A stretch of DNA of 64,000 nt from contig JASKMD010000006.1 of assembly GCA_030144725.1 (NCBI GenBank), positions 6,001,912-6,065,911 on the forward strand, in the 5' to 3' direction. A model generated the notes under the pieces. It saw only the letters and a program-made list of their open reading frames with translations, was not told the DNA's origin and made no database searches. The number at the start of each line of letters is the position of its first letter. Position 1 is the first letter of the stretch. The DNA is from Haematococcus lacustris (Eukaryota; Chlorophyta; Chlorophyceae; Chlamydomonadales; Haematococcaceae). The position numbers and the translations under genes were made by a program. Below are positions 1 through 10,400 of the stretch, piece by piece.

Positions 1-1078
1 TAATGGATCATGCTACACAACTATCACATTCACCACAATCATCCCAGCATGCTTGCACATGTTATCTTGTTCGGAGGCTATGGACATTCAGGGTAGGAAT
101 GCTACATTACGGCCGACCCGCTGCCGCGCGTAGGATGCATCAGGCACGACGCTGGCGGGTGAGCACCATGTCATGGTGATGGCCAGTGGCTCAAGTAGAA
201 TGAGCCATAGGATCCATGTAGGGTTTTCGCGGTTTTACCGCATGGGTCCGGCCTGGAGGCTTGCATGCCACAGGTTTTAGCACTTGGCCGCCGCCAAGGA
301 TGTCAAGGGGTTTGGTATGGTAGACAGGTGCATTAGTTAGGTGATCACAAAATATGCATTTACTTATGCGCTGCTTCGTTTGCTCTCTTCCATCTGCCAC
401 ATGTCTTCGTTGCTCTGAGTCATCTTCACACATGCTTGCAGCTGGGGGGGGGGATTCCTTATCCTCTGCAGCGCACTATCATGTTTAGGAACATCTTATC
501 ACGTGACAGCTGTCACAACCATGAGCGTGACTGTGCGGAATGCGTGACATGGACGAGCCTTGCAAGCATGACAGGCGGTTGTATCACGGTAGATGGTGAT
601 TAGTGGATGATGGTTGATGTGACCTGGTCACTGTGGATGGATTTGTGTGTGTATCCTGCGACTTGCATAACAGTTCTGACATGGTTGCATGGGGGTTGGG
701 TATTTGTAGTGGATTGGTATGCTGCGGCGGCAGCTTAGAAGACCTTACCAGCTGTCCGATGTAATCACGGGCACCCAAGTCTGGAGGTATTCTCAGCTCA
801 CTGCCATCGGCATCTGAAGGCCGGCACCATCCTGGTGACGGGTATCAGCTTTGCCTTGCTTGCTGCTAGTCGAGGCGTCCTTACTCATTCCGTTTGCTAT
901 CTTACATTTCTTCTAAGCTCATTTCCCCGGAGGAAGGTTATCAATTGCCTTCAGCTGTCGACAGACGGACGTCTGGGCGTCAGCATCTTCACTTCGGCTG
1001 CAGTCCTGGGCACTCCGGGGTGTTCAGGCTGCAGCCAACCGTAGCTCCGCGGTGCGTGTTCTTTAACACGTTCGCCTA
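1..1078. other. No gene recognised; possible LTR/leader of the downstream retroelement
   Basis: I see no convincing coding region here; the short open frames lack codon bias and recognisable motifs. As the gag frame of the retroelement opens just downstream, part of this stretch should be its 5' LTR and untranslated leader. No second LTR copy is in the window (the 3' end is lost in the gap), so LTR borders cannot be set. A GGTATCAGC at about 840-848 weakly resembles an initiator-tRNA primer-binding site, but the match is too short to rely on. Confidence 0.4.
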
Positions 1079-1267
1079 GTGCATCAGCGCTTACATCCGC
1101 ATTCGTGCTTGCGCGAGGTGGCTGCCATAACTCAGCCGCCTGTACTGGGCACACCGTTGGAGCTTAACGGACCGTACAGCTCCACGGACAACCCAGTTTT
1201 CGACGCAGCAGCACCGCCCCAGGAACCAGCCCCAACCCCAGTCCGCAGCAGCCGCGCAGCTCAGCAC

Positions 1268-4200
1268 ATGGCGATTGTCTCCATGGCGGTGCCAGAACTT
1301 ACTGGCACTTCCCGGCTAGCTTTCAGAGCCTTCAGCCTCAAGCTGCGGGCTTACCTTGGCCTCAACCTCCACATACCGGTGAATGCGTTCCATCACTTGC
1401 TAGCTAGCTCTACCATGGATGGCGTCTTCTTTCAGTCCATCGCAGATGCTTATGAGCAGCTGGTAGATGGTTGGGGTGACGAGGCAGACAGGGCAGAAGC
1501 GTTAGAGGCCTTGCTAGACCTGGTGGAGGAGCAGCTGATAGACCCACCCAGCCACCAGGCAGGCCTAGACCCAGCTCTCGTGCTAGGGGGCAAAGGGTGC
1601 AGCAGCGCTAAGGCTTTTGCCACAGCCTTTGAGAGCGCTGTGAATGAGGCCATCAGGCGTGGCACGCTGACCCACTTCACTGCCATCAACCACCTCTTCT
1701 CTCATTGCCTGCAAGTGCCCACCATGCGCCAGGAGCAGCGCACCAAGCTCAGGGACGAGGCTGTCCGCCTATTCCACCAGGCTGTGCCGGATGCAGAGGA
1801 CCGGCAGGATCAGCGCGCCTTCAGAGCTGCCTTGCATGCAGTCAGTGCAGCGCATGAGAACCTGCTTGACAGCATGCGTTACGTGCCTGCCACTGCTGAT
1901 CGCCCACCGCTACGCGCAGAGCAGGACCTAGTGTCAGAGGAGGTGCTCCTGTTGCGGCAGCAGTTGGCTGAGCTTCAAGCTCGGGCGCTGCCTCAGCCCC
2001 CGCATCGCCAGCGTGCCCGGCAGCCCATGCCACAGCCCATGCCGCAGCCCATGCCACATCACCTGCAGCAGCCCATGCAGCAAATGGGTTACCCAATGTC
2101 GCACCCTGCCATGCAGCAGCCGTTGCCATCTGTCATGCCCATGTCCCAAGCTTTTGCTGCGCCACCAATGCAGCTGGGTTATGCAGCCATGCCTCAGCCT
2201 GCCTTGCGTAGTGCACCCATGCAGCATGCGCCCATGCAGACCCAGCGCTCGCGGCCTGCCAAGACCTGCCCTCTCCACCCCTATGCTGGCCATGATTTGG
2301 CTGAGTGCAGGCAGTTCCAGGCGATGCCACCTCATGAGCAGCAGAGAGTCATTGGTGGAAGTGCTCCGCGCGCAGCGCATGCCGTGGCTGCGCACCCGGC
2401 TGGCAGTGTGGTGTCCCGCGTCATCACTGACCCTAGGCAACGCACGCCTCTGCTGGACAGGGGGTATGTGCCTGATGCCCCAGCCCATGCGCAGCACACC
2501 TGCAGCTACTGCCACAAGCGCTACCATGCACCTGAGCGTTGCTTCAAGCTGTACCCCCACATGCAAGCAGCTCCTTCCCCCAGCCTGTCAGGTCCTGCTC
2601 GAGCCCACACCGTGTCAGCAGAGGGGTCCGGGTTGGGTGCATGGGACATGTCAGGGCATTGGGTGTCGCAGGATGCGCGGGTGCAGCCCCTCTCCTACCC
2701 TGAGCATGGCAGCTTCTGCATCATCACAGCTAATGCAGCCAGAGCAGTGCCATTCACGCCTATGTCTGCAGCCCTGCCTGCTGGTGCCACCCACACCCTG
2801 CCTAAGGCTGCAGCCCCTGCTCCTCCTGCTGCCCCAGCCACCACCCCCACCATGGGCTCTGTGTTTGCCACCCAGCCCGGCCTGCAGGAGCTATCTGTGC
2901 AGCTGCAGCACCTTGCTCAGCGTGTGACGCGTATTGAGCAGCACCTCTCGCCCAGTGTCGCACCTGTTGACACTGCTGCTCACATCGCTGCTGAACCTCC
3001 ACGAGCGGCCGCTGTGCGTGCTGCCTGCCACACCGCCGTGCCCAACCAACACCTCACCTACTTCTCCAACGTCACGGTGCAGTCAGGGTGTGCAGTGGCT
3101 GACAGTGAGGGCCAGCTGCATCTGCTCCAGGGTGTCATGCTGGACGGGGGCAGTGACAGCTGCCTTATTTCCCATGAGTGTGCAGCCGCGCTGAACCTGC
3201 CCCTCACCCCTTGCAGCCGTCGCTTGTCCACTGCGAGTGGTGCAGAGGCCTTAGCCACCCAGGTTGCCACCCTGCGCGTGAGTCTCAGCTATGGCACTCC
3301 CCATGCCATGGTGCACGACCTGGAGGCCATTGTCATGCCTCCTGGTAGCCCCCTTGCTTACGACCTGCTGCTTGGAGCCAACTTCCTCTCGCAGACCAAG
3401 GGCGTGTGCGATGTGTACGACCGGCAGTTCTCTTATTGCCCCCGGCTGCACAGCCATGGAGACGTCCGCACCTCTCACTCACTGCCAGTCACTGGGCCCA
3501 AAGGCTGCCTTCCCCTCCTATACTCAGCGCCCATGGGCAGCAGCCAGCTGCTTGTGGCTTGCACTGCCGTGTCCCACAGCCAGGTTCAGCCCTGTGCAAC
3601 CAGCGGCACCGCCTCTGCCATGATTCACACCTCGCCTTTGGTGCATGCGCAAGTGGGGACACCTCTTGCAGCGTCTGGCACCACCACACCCAGCGCAGTC
3701 AGCCGTGGGGGTGACCTAGCAGCTGTAGAGGGCGCCTTGAGCAGGGTGGCCGCCGGTGATGCACCCATACCAGCAGGATCAGGGGTGAAACCGGTGCGCA
3801 GCCCAGCCCAGCCAGTCACCCGCAGGGGGGGAGGGGCAGCTGTTACTTCTGTCCCCTCCTCAGCACTAGACCCTGCAGCTCGGCGCATGTCTATGCCAAC
3901 CAGCGCACCGCAGCCTTCAGCATCCCACCTGGCTGTGGGCACCGCTGCAGCCCGGCGCTCCGCCATCCCACTGACCACGGCCCCACCACCGCAAGTACCT
4001 CCTATGCCTCCGCTGCGCGCTTTCCCTCCACCTACGCCGCAGCGCTCCTCCAGGGAAGTGGCATGGGGATCTCTCTCACCGCTGCGGGTGGTTCTCTCTC
4101 TCCTCTTCCTCTTCTGGCTGCCCTCCATGGTGTCTTGCCTGCCACCCCCTGTGCCGGGCATGTGCTCACCTGCCATCACCTGCTCTGCCATCACCATGGT

Positions 4201-6613
4201 GCTGCCTGATGGTCCTGCTGTCAATCCCTCCCCACAGCAATACACCCAGCTGCCCAATGGTGTGCTGTTGGCTCAGCATGCGGCTCTATCCCAGCAGCAA
4301 GCACATCGCATGGCGGCTCTGGTTGCAGCTCATCCTGGTGCTTTTGCTCATTCTCTGAGTGACCTCACTGGTTACAAGGGCCCACGCGGTGCTTTTCGCA
4401 TTGAGCTGTCAACCACAGATCCCATCATCACCAAGCCCCGCCGCTATTCTGACCTGGAGCTGCAAGTAACGGACAAGAAGGTCCAGGAGCTGGAGGAGGC
4501 AGGCATCATCCAGCCCGTCACTGGCCCGTGCGACTATGCATCAGCACCCACCCTGCCCATGAAGAAAGATGCCCAGGGACAGTGGACAGACACCCGGTTC
4601 TGCATTGACTTCCGACGGCTCAACGACGCCACCAAGTCTGACCGGTATGGGTTGCCTCTGCCAGAGGAGATGTTTGCCAGGGTGGGCAGCGCCAGGTGGT
4701 TCAGCAAGCTGGACATGCGCTCAGGGTTCTTGCAAATCCCTGTGCACCCTGATGACCAGCTCAAGACTGCCTTCTGGGCACGCAACCGCCTGTACTGCTA
4801 CACTCGCATGCCGTTTGGGCTGAAAAATGCCAGCGCTGAGTACCAGCGTGTCATGGACGCAGCCATCACCAGCGCCAGCCTGTCCCATTGCTGCATGGCC
4901 TTCATTGATGATGTGCTTGTGTACAGTGACAGCTTTGAGGCACACTGTGAGCACGTGCAGGCCCTGCTGCAGATGTTGCAGACCATTGGCATGTTCGCGC
5001 ACCCTGAGAAGACCATCCTCGCCGCTGACCGTGTGGAATACCTCGGCCACGACGTCTCCGTCCATGGGCTTACCCCCACTCAGGCAAAGTGCCAGGCGCT
5101 GCGTGACATGCCTGCTCCCACTGATGTATCCAGCCTCCGCACAGCCATGGGTGTGTTCAACTACTATCGCTGCTACATTCCTGACTTCAGCATCATTGCT
5201 GCCCCCATCACCTCTCTCACAAGGAAAGGGGTAGCGTGGTGCTGGGGTTGTGAGCAGCAGGCCGCCTACAGCACACTCAAAGACAGAATCTGCACTCCTG
5301 GCTTAGTGCTGCGCCGCTTTGACCCTGAACGCCCCCTCGTCCTGCACACTGACTGGTCTCGGGAGGGCTGTGCGGGTATCTTGGGGCAGGTGGACACCAA
5401 CGGGGATGAGTACATGGTGGCTTGCTGCAGCCGCAGCTGCAACGTGCATGAGCGCAACTATGCCAGCTACACGGGCGAGATGCTAGCTGTGGTGTGGGCT
5501 GTCAAAACCCTCCGCTTCTACCTTCATGGCAGGCACTTCACCATTGTCACTGACCACCAGCCTTTGTCTTGGCTGATGTCTGGGCAACACCACTCTGGCC
5601 AGGTGGCACGCTGGGCCATGCAGCTGCAGGAGTACGACTTTACCGTCAAGCACCGTCCTGGGGTTACCCACCAGAATGCTGACTCCCTGTCACGCTTCCC
5701 CAGGCCCACCTGCGCGGATTCCACTGGCGCCTGCCTCGACCCGCCTCCTGCCCTTGCCTCCCTTATGCGTGGCGCTGCCACCACCAGCCCTCCTAACCTG
5801 CCCACACCTACCCTTTCAGCTGCCTTGGCCGCCATCACCTCTGACGACCTCCTGCTCGGCAACCAGGGAAGTGTGACAGATGCTTATCACCACGAACCCA
5901 ACACACACTCCTCCTATCCTTCCGCCGCTTACCACACTCTCACCCACCGTGCCACCAGCTGGGTCCGAGCAGCTCAGCACATTCTCATTGCAACCTCCCC
6001 CGCTACAGCCCAGTTGGGAGTCACTTCTGGCTTACCTGACTCTTGCGCTGTGCGCATGCCACTTGCCATCAACACTACATGTGTGGCCTCCTCTTTCTTT
6101 CCGGCAGTGGCAGCAGAAGGGGTGGTGCTGCTTGAGTTGCATGGGGGTCTTGGAGCTGGGTTAGAAATGCTGCTCCGCAATGGTGTACACATTCTGCGCT
6201 ACATCTACTGTGACACATCTCCTGCCTGCCAGCATCTCATCCTCCACCGTCTTTCTCAGCTGTCAGCTACCTTCCCTGGGCTGTTGCCCCCTGCTGCTTA
6301 TGCCTCTGCACTCACCTCTTTGCCCCAGGATGTGGTGCGCGCGGTCCACATCAGTGGCTGGTTGTGGCCGGGTGGGAGTATCCGCACCTTCCCAATCCTG
6401 GCAGCCTGGCTGGGCTGCATGGCCCGGTATCCAGCACCTTCCTTTCCACCATGCGGCTGGTGGGCTGCTTACAGCAGCTTCAACCCCTGCTACGCCCTGG
6501 GTATGTCCTTGTCAACACAACTCGCCAGCACAACTCCCAAACCAACCGCAGTCAATTCGCAGAGGTCTGCACCAGCATTGGCACCCCACTTTGCTTGGAT
6601 GCTGCACAGCTAG
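1268..6613 (+). CDS. Gag-protease-RT-RNase H polyprotein, running into a methyltransferase domain
   Basis: The frame is open from 1079, but the first ATG is at 1268, ahead of a gag-like helical region. A CCHC zinc knuckle (CX2CX4HX4C) lies at 2501-2542. A retropepsin-like site reads LDGGSDSCLIS near 3140, with LLLGANFL further on. A hydrophobic stretch (LRVVLSLLFLFWLPSM) near 4085-4130 is unusual for this position. The RT includes FSKLDMRSGFLQIPV and the catalytic FIDDVLVYSDS at 4901. RNase H follows with LHTD near 5342, GEMLAVVWAV and TDHQPLSWL, ending about 5700. A linker of about 140 residues leads to LELHGGLGAGLEMLLRNG at 6131, a methyltransferase motif I. The frame stops at 6613, but homology moves to another frame near 6350. 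Family assignment rests on the RT motifs; protease, RT and RNase H look intact. Confidence 0.8.
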   Translation: MAIVSMAVPELTGTSRLAFRAFSLKLRAYLGLNLHIPVNAFHHLLASSTMDGVFFQSIADAYEQLVDGWGDEADRAEALEALLDLVEEQLIDPPSHQAGLDPALVLGGKGCSSAKAFATAFESAVNEAIRRGTLTHFTAINHLFSHCLQVPTMRQEQRTKLRDEAVRLFHQAVPDAEDRQDQRAFRAALHAVSAAHENLLDSMRYVPATADRPPLRAEQDLVSEEVLLLRQQLAELQARALPQPPHRQRARQPMPQPMPQPMPHHLQQPMQQMGYPMSHPAMQQPLPSVMPMSQAFAAPPMQLGYAAMPQPALRSAPMQHAPMQTQRSRPAKTCPLHPYAGHDLAECRQFQAMPPHEQQRVIGGSAPRAAHAVAAHPAGSVVSRVITDPRQRTPLLDRGYVPDAPAHAQHTCSYCHKRYHAPERCFKLYPHMQAAPSPSLSGPARAHTVSAEGSGLGAWDMSGHWVSQDARVQPLSYPEHGSFCIITANAARAVPFTPMSAALPAGATHTLPKAAAPAPPAAPATTPTMGSVFATQPGLQELSVQLQHLAQRVTRIEQHLSPSVAPVDTAAHIAAEPPRAAAVRAACHTAVPNQHLTYFSNVTVQSGCAVADSEGQLHLLQGVMLDGGSDSCLISHECAAALNLPLTPCSRRLSTASGAEALATQVATLRVSLSYGTPHAMVHDLEAIVMPPGSPLAYDLLLGANFLSQTKGVCDVYDRQFSYCPRLHSHGDVRTSHSLPVTGPKGCLPLLYSAPMGSSQLLVACTAVSHSQVQPCATSGTASAMIHTSPLVHAQVGTPLAASGTTTPSAVSRGGDLAAVEGALSRVAAGDAPIPAGSGVKPVRSPAQPVTRRGGGAAVTSVPSSALDPAARRMSMPTSAPQPSASHLAVGTAAARRSAIPLTTAPPPQVPPMPPLRAFPPPTPQRSSREVAWGSLSPLRVVLSLLFLFWLPSMVSCLPPPVPGMCSPAITCSAITMVLPDGPAVNPSPQQYTQLPNGVLLAQHAALSQQQAHRMAALVAAHPGAFAHSLSDLTGYKGPRGAFRIELSTTDPIITKPRRYSDLELQVTDKKVQELEEAGIIQPVTGPCDYASAPTLPMKKDAQGQWTDTRFCIDFRRLNDATKSDRYGLPLPEEMFARVGSARWFSKLDMRSGFLQIPVHPDDQLKTAFWARNRLYCYTRMPFGLKNASAEYQRVMDAAITSASLSHCCMAFIDDVLVYSDSFEAHCEHVQALLQMLQTIGMFAHPEKTILAADRVEYLGHDVSVHGLTPTQAKCQALRDMPAPTDVSSLRTAMGVFNYYRCYIPDFSIIAAPITSLTRKGVAWCWGCEQQAAYSTLKDRICTPGLVLRRFDPERPLVLHTDWSREGCAGILGQVDTNGDEYMVACCSRSCNVHERNYASYTGEMLAVVWAVKTLRFYLHGRHFTIVTDHQPLSWLMSGQHHSGQVARWAMQLQEYDFTVKHRPGVTHQNADSLSRFPRPTCADSTGACLDPPPALASLMRGAATTSPPNLPTPTLSAALAAITSDDLLLGNQGSVTDAYHHEPNTHSSYPSAAYHTLTHRATSWVRAAQHILIATSPATAQLGVTSGLPDSCAVRMPLAINTTCVASSFFPAVAAEGVVLLELHGGLGAGLEMLLRNGVHILRYIYCDTSPACQHLILHRLSQLSATFPGLLPPAAYASALTSLPQDVVRAVHISGWLWPGGSIRTFPILAAWLGCMARYPAPSFPPCGWWAAYSSFNPCYALGMSLSTQLASTTPKPTAVNSQRSAPALAPHFAWMLHS

Positions 6614-6725
6614 GTGCTCGCACCCACCACATGCGTGACTGGTGGACCAACATTTGCGACCCCAACCACCTCAGTGCTGTCCTGCAGCATGCTCAGCCTC
6701 GGTCCGCTCATTCGCTGGTTGACAT
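6122..6725 (+). pseudogene. Cytosine-5 DNA methyltransferase domain, frameshifted and cut by gap
   Basis: C5 methyltransferases transfer a methyl group from S-adenosylmethionine to cytosine in DNA. Motif I (S-AdoMet binding) is seen as ELHGGLGAGLEMLL in the polyprotein frame at 6134. It is followed by IYCDTSPACQ and an HRLSQL..FPGLLP block typical of algal and retroelement-borne members. Near 6345-6362 the similarity moves to the frame starting at 6301, with VVAGWEYPHLPNPG at 6364, GLHGPVSSTF, PGYVLVNT and then DAAQLGARTHHMRDWWTN, matching late motifs (IX/X region) of the family. A one-base loss or a -1 shift would join the halves. In GWxC, where the catalytic Cys of motif IV is expected, the codon at 6379-6381 is TAT (Tyr), one transition from TGT. 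So this copy is probably catalytically dead. The C-terminal end is in the gap. Confidence 0.7.
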
Positions 6726-7225
6726 NNNNNNNNNNNNNNNNNNNNNNNNNNNNNNNNNNNNNNNNNNNNNNNNNNNNNNNNNNNNNNNNNNNNNNNNNNN
6801 NNNNNNNNNNNNNNNNNNNNNNNNNNNNNNNNNNNNNNNNNNNNNNNNNNNNNNNNNNNNNNNNNNNNNNNNNNNNNNNNNNNNNNNNNNNNNNNNNNNN
6901 NNNNNNNNNNNNNNNNNNNNNNNNNNNNNNNNNNNNNNNNNNNNNNNNNNNNNNNNNNNNNNNNNNNNNNNNNNNNNNNNNNNNNNNNNNNNNNNNNNNN
7001 NNNNNNNNNNNNNNNNNNNNNNNNNNNNNNNNNNNNNNNNNNNNNNNNNNNNNNNNNNNNNNNNNNNNNNNNNNNNNNNNNNNNNNNNNNNNNNNNNNNN
7101 NNNNNNNNNNNNNNNNNNNNNNNNNNNNNNNNNNNNNNNNNNNNNNNNNNNNNNNNNNNNNNNNNNNNNNNNNNNNNNNNNNNNNNNNNNNNNNNNNNNN
7201 NNNNNNNNNNNNNNNNNNNNNNNNN
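6726..7225. other. Assembly gap of exactly 500 N
   Basis: An uninterrupted run of N. The round length suggests a placeholder of unknown true size. It hides the 3' end of the methyltransferase retroelement and possibly the 5' exons of the acyl-CoA reductase gene. Confidence 0.99.
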
Positions 7226-7427
7226 CCCTCGCCCTCGCCCTCGCCCTCGCCCTCGCCCTCGCCCTCGCCCTCGCCCTCGCCCTCGCCCTCGCCCTCGCCC
7301 TCGCCCTCGCCTCGCCCTCGCCCTCGCCCTCGCCCTCGCCCTCGCCCTCGCCCTCGCCCTCGCCCTCGCCCTCGCCCTCGCCCTCGCCCTCGCCCTCGCC
7401 CTCGCCCTCGCCCTCACCCTCCCCCTG
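7226..7427. repeat. (CCCTCG)n hexanucleotide array
   Basis: About 30 near-perfect CCCTCG units directly abut the gap, with one phase slip near 7310 and a degenerate end. It lies in the intron before the first visible reductase exon and is the likely reason the assembly broke. It is open in several frames (alternating two-residue peptides), which is a composition artefact. Confidence 0.95.
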
Positions 7428-7462
7428 CATTGTTTGTCGGCATGTCAACTTGCGGGTTGCAG

Positions 7463-10400
7463 GCAGGCATGCGCTGCGCCATCGTGCGCCCCTCCATTGT
7501 TGAGAGCGCTGTCAGTGAGCCGCTGCCAGGCTGGCTGGAGGGGGTCAAGGTGGCGGAGCCACTCATCCTGGCGTACGGCCTGGGCAAGCTGGCCGGCTTC
7601 CCAATGAGCAGGTAACCACCCCATCTACCCCTCCCACCGGCCCCCTGCCTGCCTCCCCGGGTGCTTACCAGCCCGGCACACCCCCTTCAAGGGAGCCCCC
7701 CCACCGTGTACTGACATGTAACCCTCCAGGACCCCTCCATGCCTAACCCCCCACAGGGTCATTGAATGCAGGGCCTCTGCCTCCGCCTCTGCCTCTTCCC
7801 CCCTGGAGCATCACTGCCCCCATCCCTCCTCCCCCCGGCCCCTCCGGCCCCTAGGTCTCGATCCCCCTTTGGCTCCCCTAGGCCCTGACTGCCCCCCAGC
7901 CCTCCCCCCCCAGCCCGGCCTGCTCCCCGCCTCTTTTTGACACGCCTCAGGCCCCCTAGGCCCCCTGCCCCCCTGCCCCCCTGGCCCCCCTGCCCCCCTG
8001 CCCCCAGTGCCCTAGGCTCACAACCCCCCACCCACCCCTTGCCCTTGACTGCTCCGCTGACCCGGCTCAGGACCTCCTGCCTGGATGTGGTGCCAGTGGA
8101 CATGGTGGTCAACACGCTGGTGGGGGCGCTGTGGGCAACTGCCACAGGGGAGGGCACCCCCACACCCACACACCTCACCACCTCGGCCTGCCCTGACCCC
8201 CGCCCCGACCTCCCCTGGGCAAGCCAGCTGGGGAAAGGAGGCAGACTGGGGACTGGGGGAGGAGAAGTTGTCGTGAGGGCCTCAGCTGGCTCCCCCTCCC
8301 CCCCTGCCTCCCCCCCTGCCTCCCCCCCCCCTGCCCACCAGCTGCCCTGGCAGCCCTGCTCAGCCCCTCAGCACAGTCAGCAGCGTGACCCGGTGCAGCA
8401 GCAGCGAGGAGGTGGAGGCAGCAGCAGGGGGGGCCGGCTGGAGGGTCAGGGTCAGCAGGGGGGGGCGGGGGGGCCCCAGGGCCTAGGAGGGGCAGGCGGC
8501 CCCCCCTTGCGCGTGTACCAGGTGGCCACTGGGGCGGTGAACCCGCTGATGAACAGCCGCTTCCCCGGACCCCTACAGTGGGTGGCGCCTGACCCTGACC
8601 CTAACTCTGACCCTAACTCTGACCCTGACCCTGACCCTAACTCTGACCCTGACCCTGACCCTGACCCTAACTCTGACCCTAACTCTGACCCTGACCCTGA
8701 CCCTAACTCTGACCCTGACCCTGACCCTGACCCTGACCCTGACCCTAACTCTGACCCTGACCCTGACCCTGACCCTGACCTGACCTGACCTGACCTGACC
8801 TGACCTGACCTGACCTGACCTGACCTGACCTGACCTGACCTGACCTGACCTGACCTGACCTGACCTGACCTGACCTGACCTGACCTGACCTGACCCTGAC
8901 CTGACCTGACCTGACCTGACCTGACCTGACCTGACCTGACCTGACCTGACCTGACCTGACCTGACCTGACCTGACCTGACCTGACCTGACCTGACCTGAC
9001 CTGACCTGACCTGACCTGACCTGACCTGACCTGACCTGACCTGACCTGACCTGACCTGACCTGACCTGACCTGACCTGACCTGACCTGACCTGACCTGAC
9101 CTGACCTGACCTGACCTGACCTGACCTGACCTGACCTGACCTGACCTGACCTGACCTGACCTGACCTGACCTGACCTGACCTGACCTGACCTGACCTGAC
9201 CTGACCTGACCTGACCTGACCTGACCTGACCTGACCTGACCTGACCTGACCTGACCTGACCTGACCTGACCTGACCTGACCTGACCTGACCTGACCTGAC
9301 CTGACCTGACCTGACCTGACCTGACCTGACCTGACCTGACCTGACCTGACCTGACCTGACCTGACCTGACCTGACCTGACCTGACCTGACCTGACCTGAC
9401 CTGACCTGACCTGACCTGACCTGACCTGACCTGACCCTGACCTGACCTGACCTGACCTGACCTGACCTGACCTGACCTGACCTGACCTGACCTGACCTGA
9501 CCTGACCTGACCTGACCTGACCTGACCTGACCTGACCTGACCTGACCTGACCTGACCTGACCTGACCTGACCTGACCTGACCTGACCTGACCTGACCTGA
9601 CCTGACCTGACCTGACCTGACCCTGACCTGACCTGACCTGACCTGACCTGACCTGACCTGACCTGACCTGACCTGACCTGACCTGACCTGACCTGACCTG
9701 ACCTGACCTGACCCTGACCTGACCTGACCCTGACCTGACCTGACCCTGACCTGACCTGACCTGACCTGACCCTGACCTGACCTGACCTGACCTGACCCTG
9801 ACCTGACCCTGACCCTGACCCTGACCTGACCTGACCTGACCTGACCTGACCCTGACCTGACCCTGACCTGACCCTGACCTGACCCTGACCTGACCCTGAC
9901 CTGACCCTGACCTGACCCTGACCCTGACCTGACCTGACCTGACCTGACCTGACCTGACCTGACCCTGACCTGACCTGACCCTGACCTGACCTGACCCTGA
10001 CCTGACCCTGACCTGACCCTGACCTGACCCTGACCTGACCCTGACCTGACCCTGACCTGACCCTGACCTGACCTGACCTGACCTGACCTGACCTGACCCT
10101 GACCTGACCTGACCCTGACCCTGACCCTGACCCTGACCTGACCCTGACCTGACCCTGACCCTGACCCTGACCTGACCCTGACTCTGACCCTGACCTGACC
10201 CTGACCTGACCTGACCTGACCTGACCTGACCCTGACCTGACCTGACCTGACCTGACCCTGACCTGACCTGACCTGACCTGACCTGACCCTGACCTGACCT
10301 GACCTGACCTGACCTGACCTGACCTGACCTGACCTGACCTGACCTGACCTGACCCTGACCTGACCTGACCTGACCTGACCTGACCCTGACCTGACCTGAC

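Larger units (their letters stand above)
1079..6725 (+). mobile_element. Retroelement carrying a cytosine-5 DNA methyltransferase domain, truncated by assembly gap
   Basis: A plus-strand retroelement with the order gag, zinc knuckle, aspartic protease, reverse transcriptase, RNase H and then a C5 DNA methyltransferase-like domain. RT and RNase H are of Ty3/gypsy type. No integrase (HHCC or DDE) or tyrosine recombinase appears before the sequence enters the 500-N gap, so the enzyme that integrates it is unknown. Nothing after the gap belongs to it: the next coding sequence is a host acyl-CoA reductase. It may therefore sit inside an intron of that gene, or the scaffold join may be wrong. Both termini are undetermined. 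Confidence 0.75.

Noticed and set aside
2013..2927. Second long plus-strand frame inside gag
   Set aside because: A shadow of the GC-rich gag frame with Cys/Pro/Ser-rich composition and no motif.
1079..6725. DIRS-type element (RT-RNase H-methyltransferase-tyrosine recombinase)
   Set aside because: DIRS methyltransferases are Dam-like N6-adenine enzymes and these elements usually lack a protease; here the motifs are C5-type and a retropepsin is present. It cannot be fully excluded, because the 3' end is in the gap.
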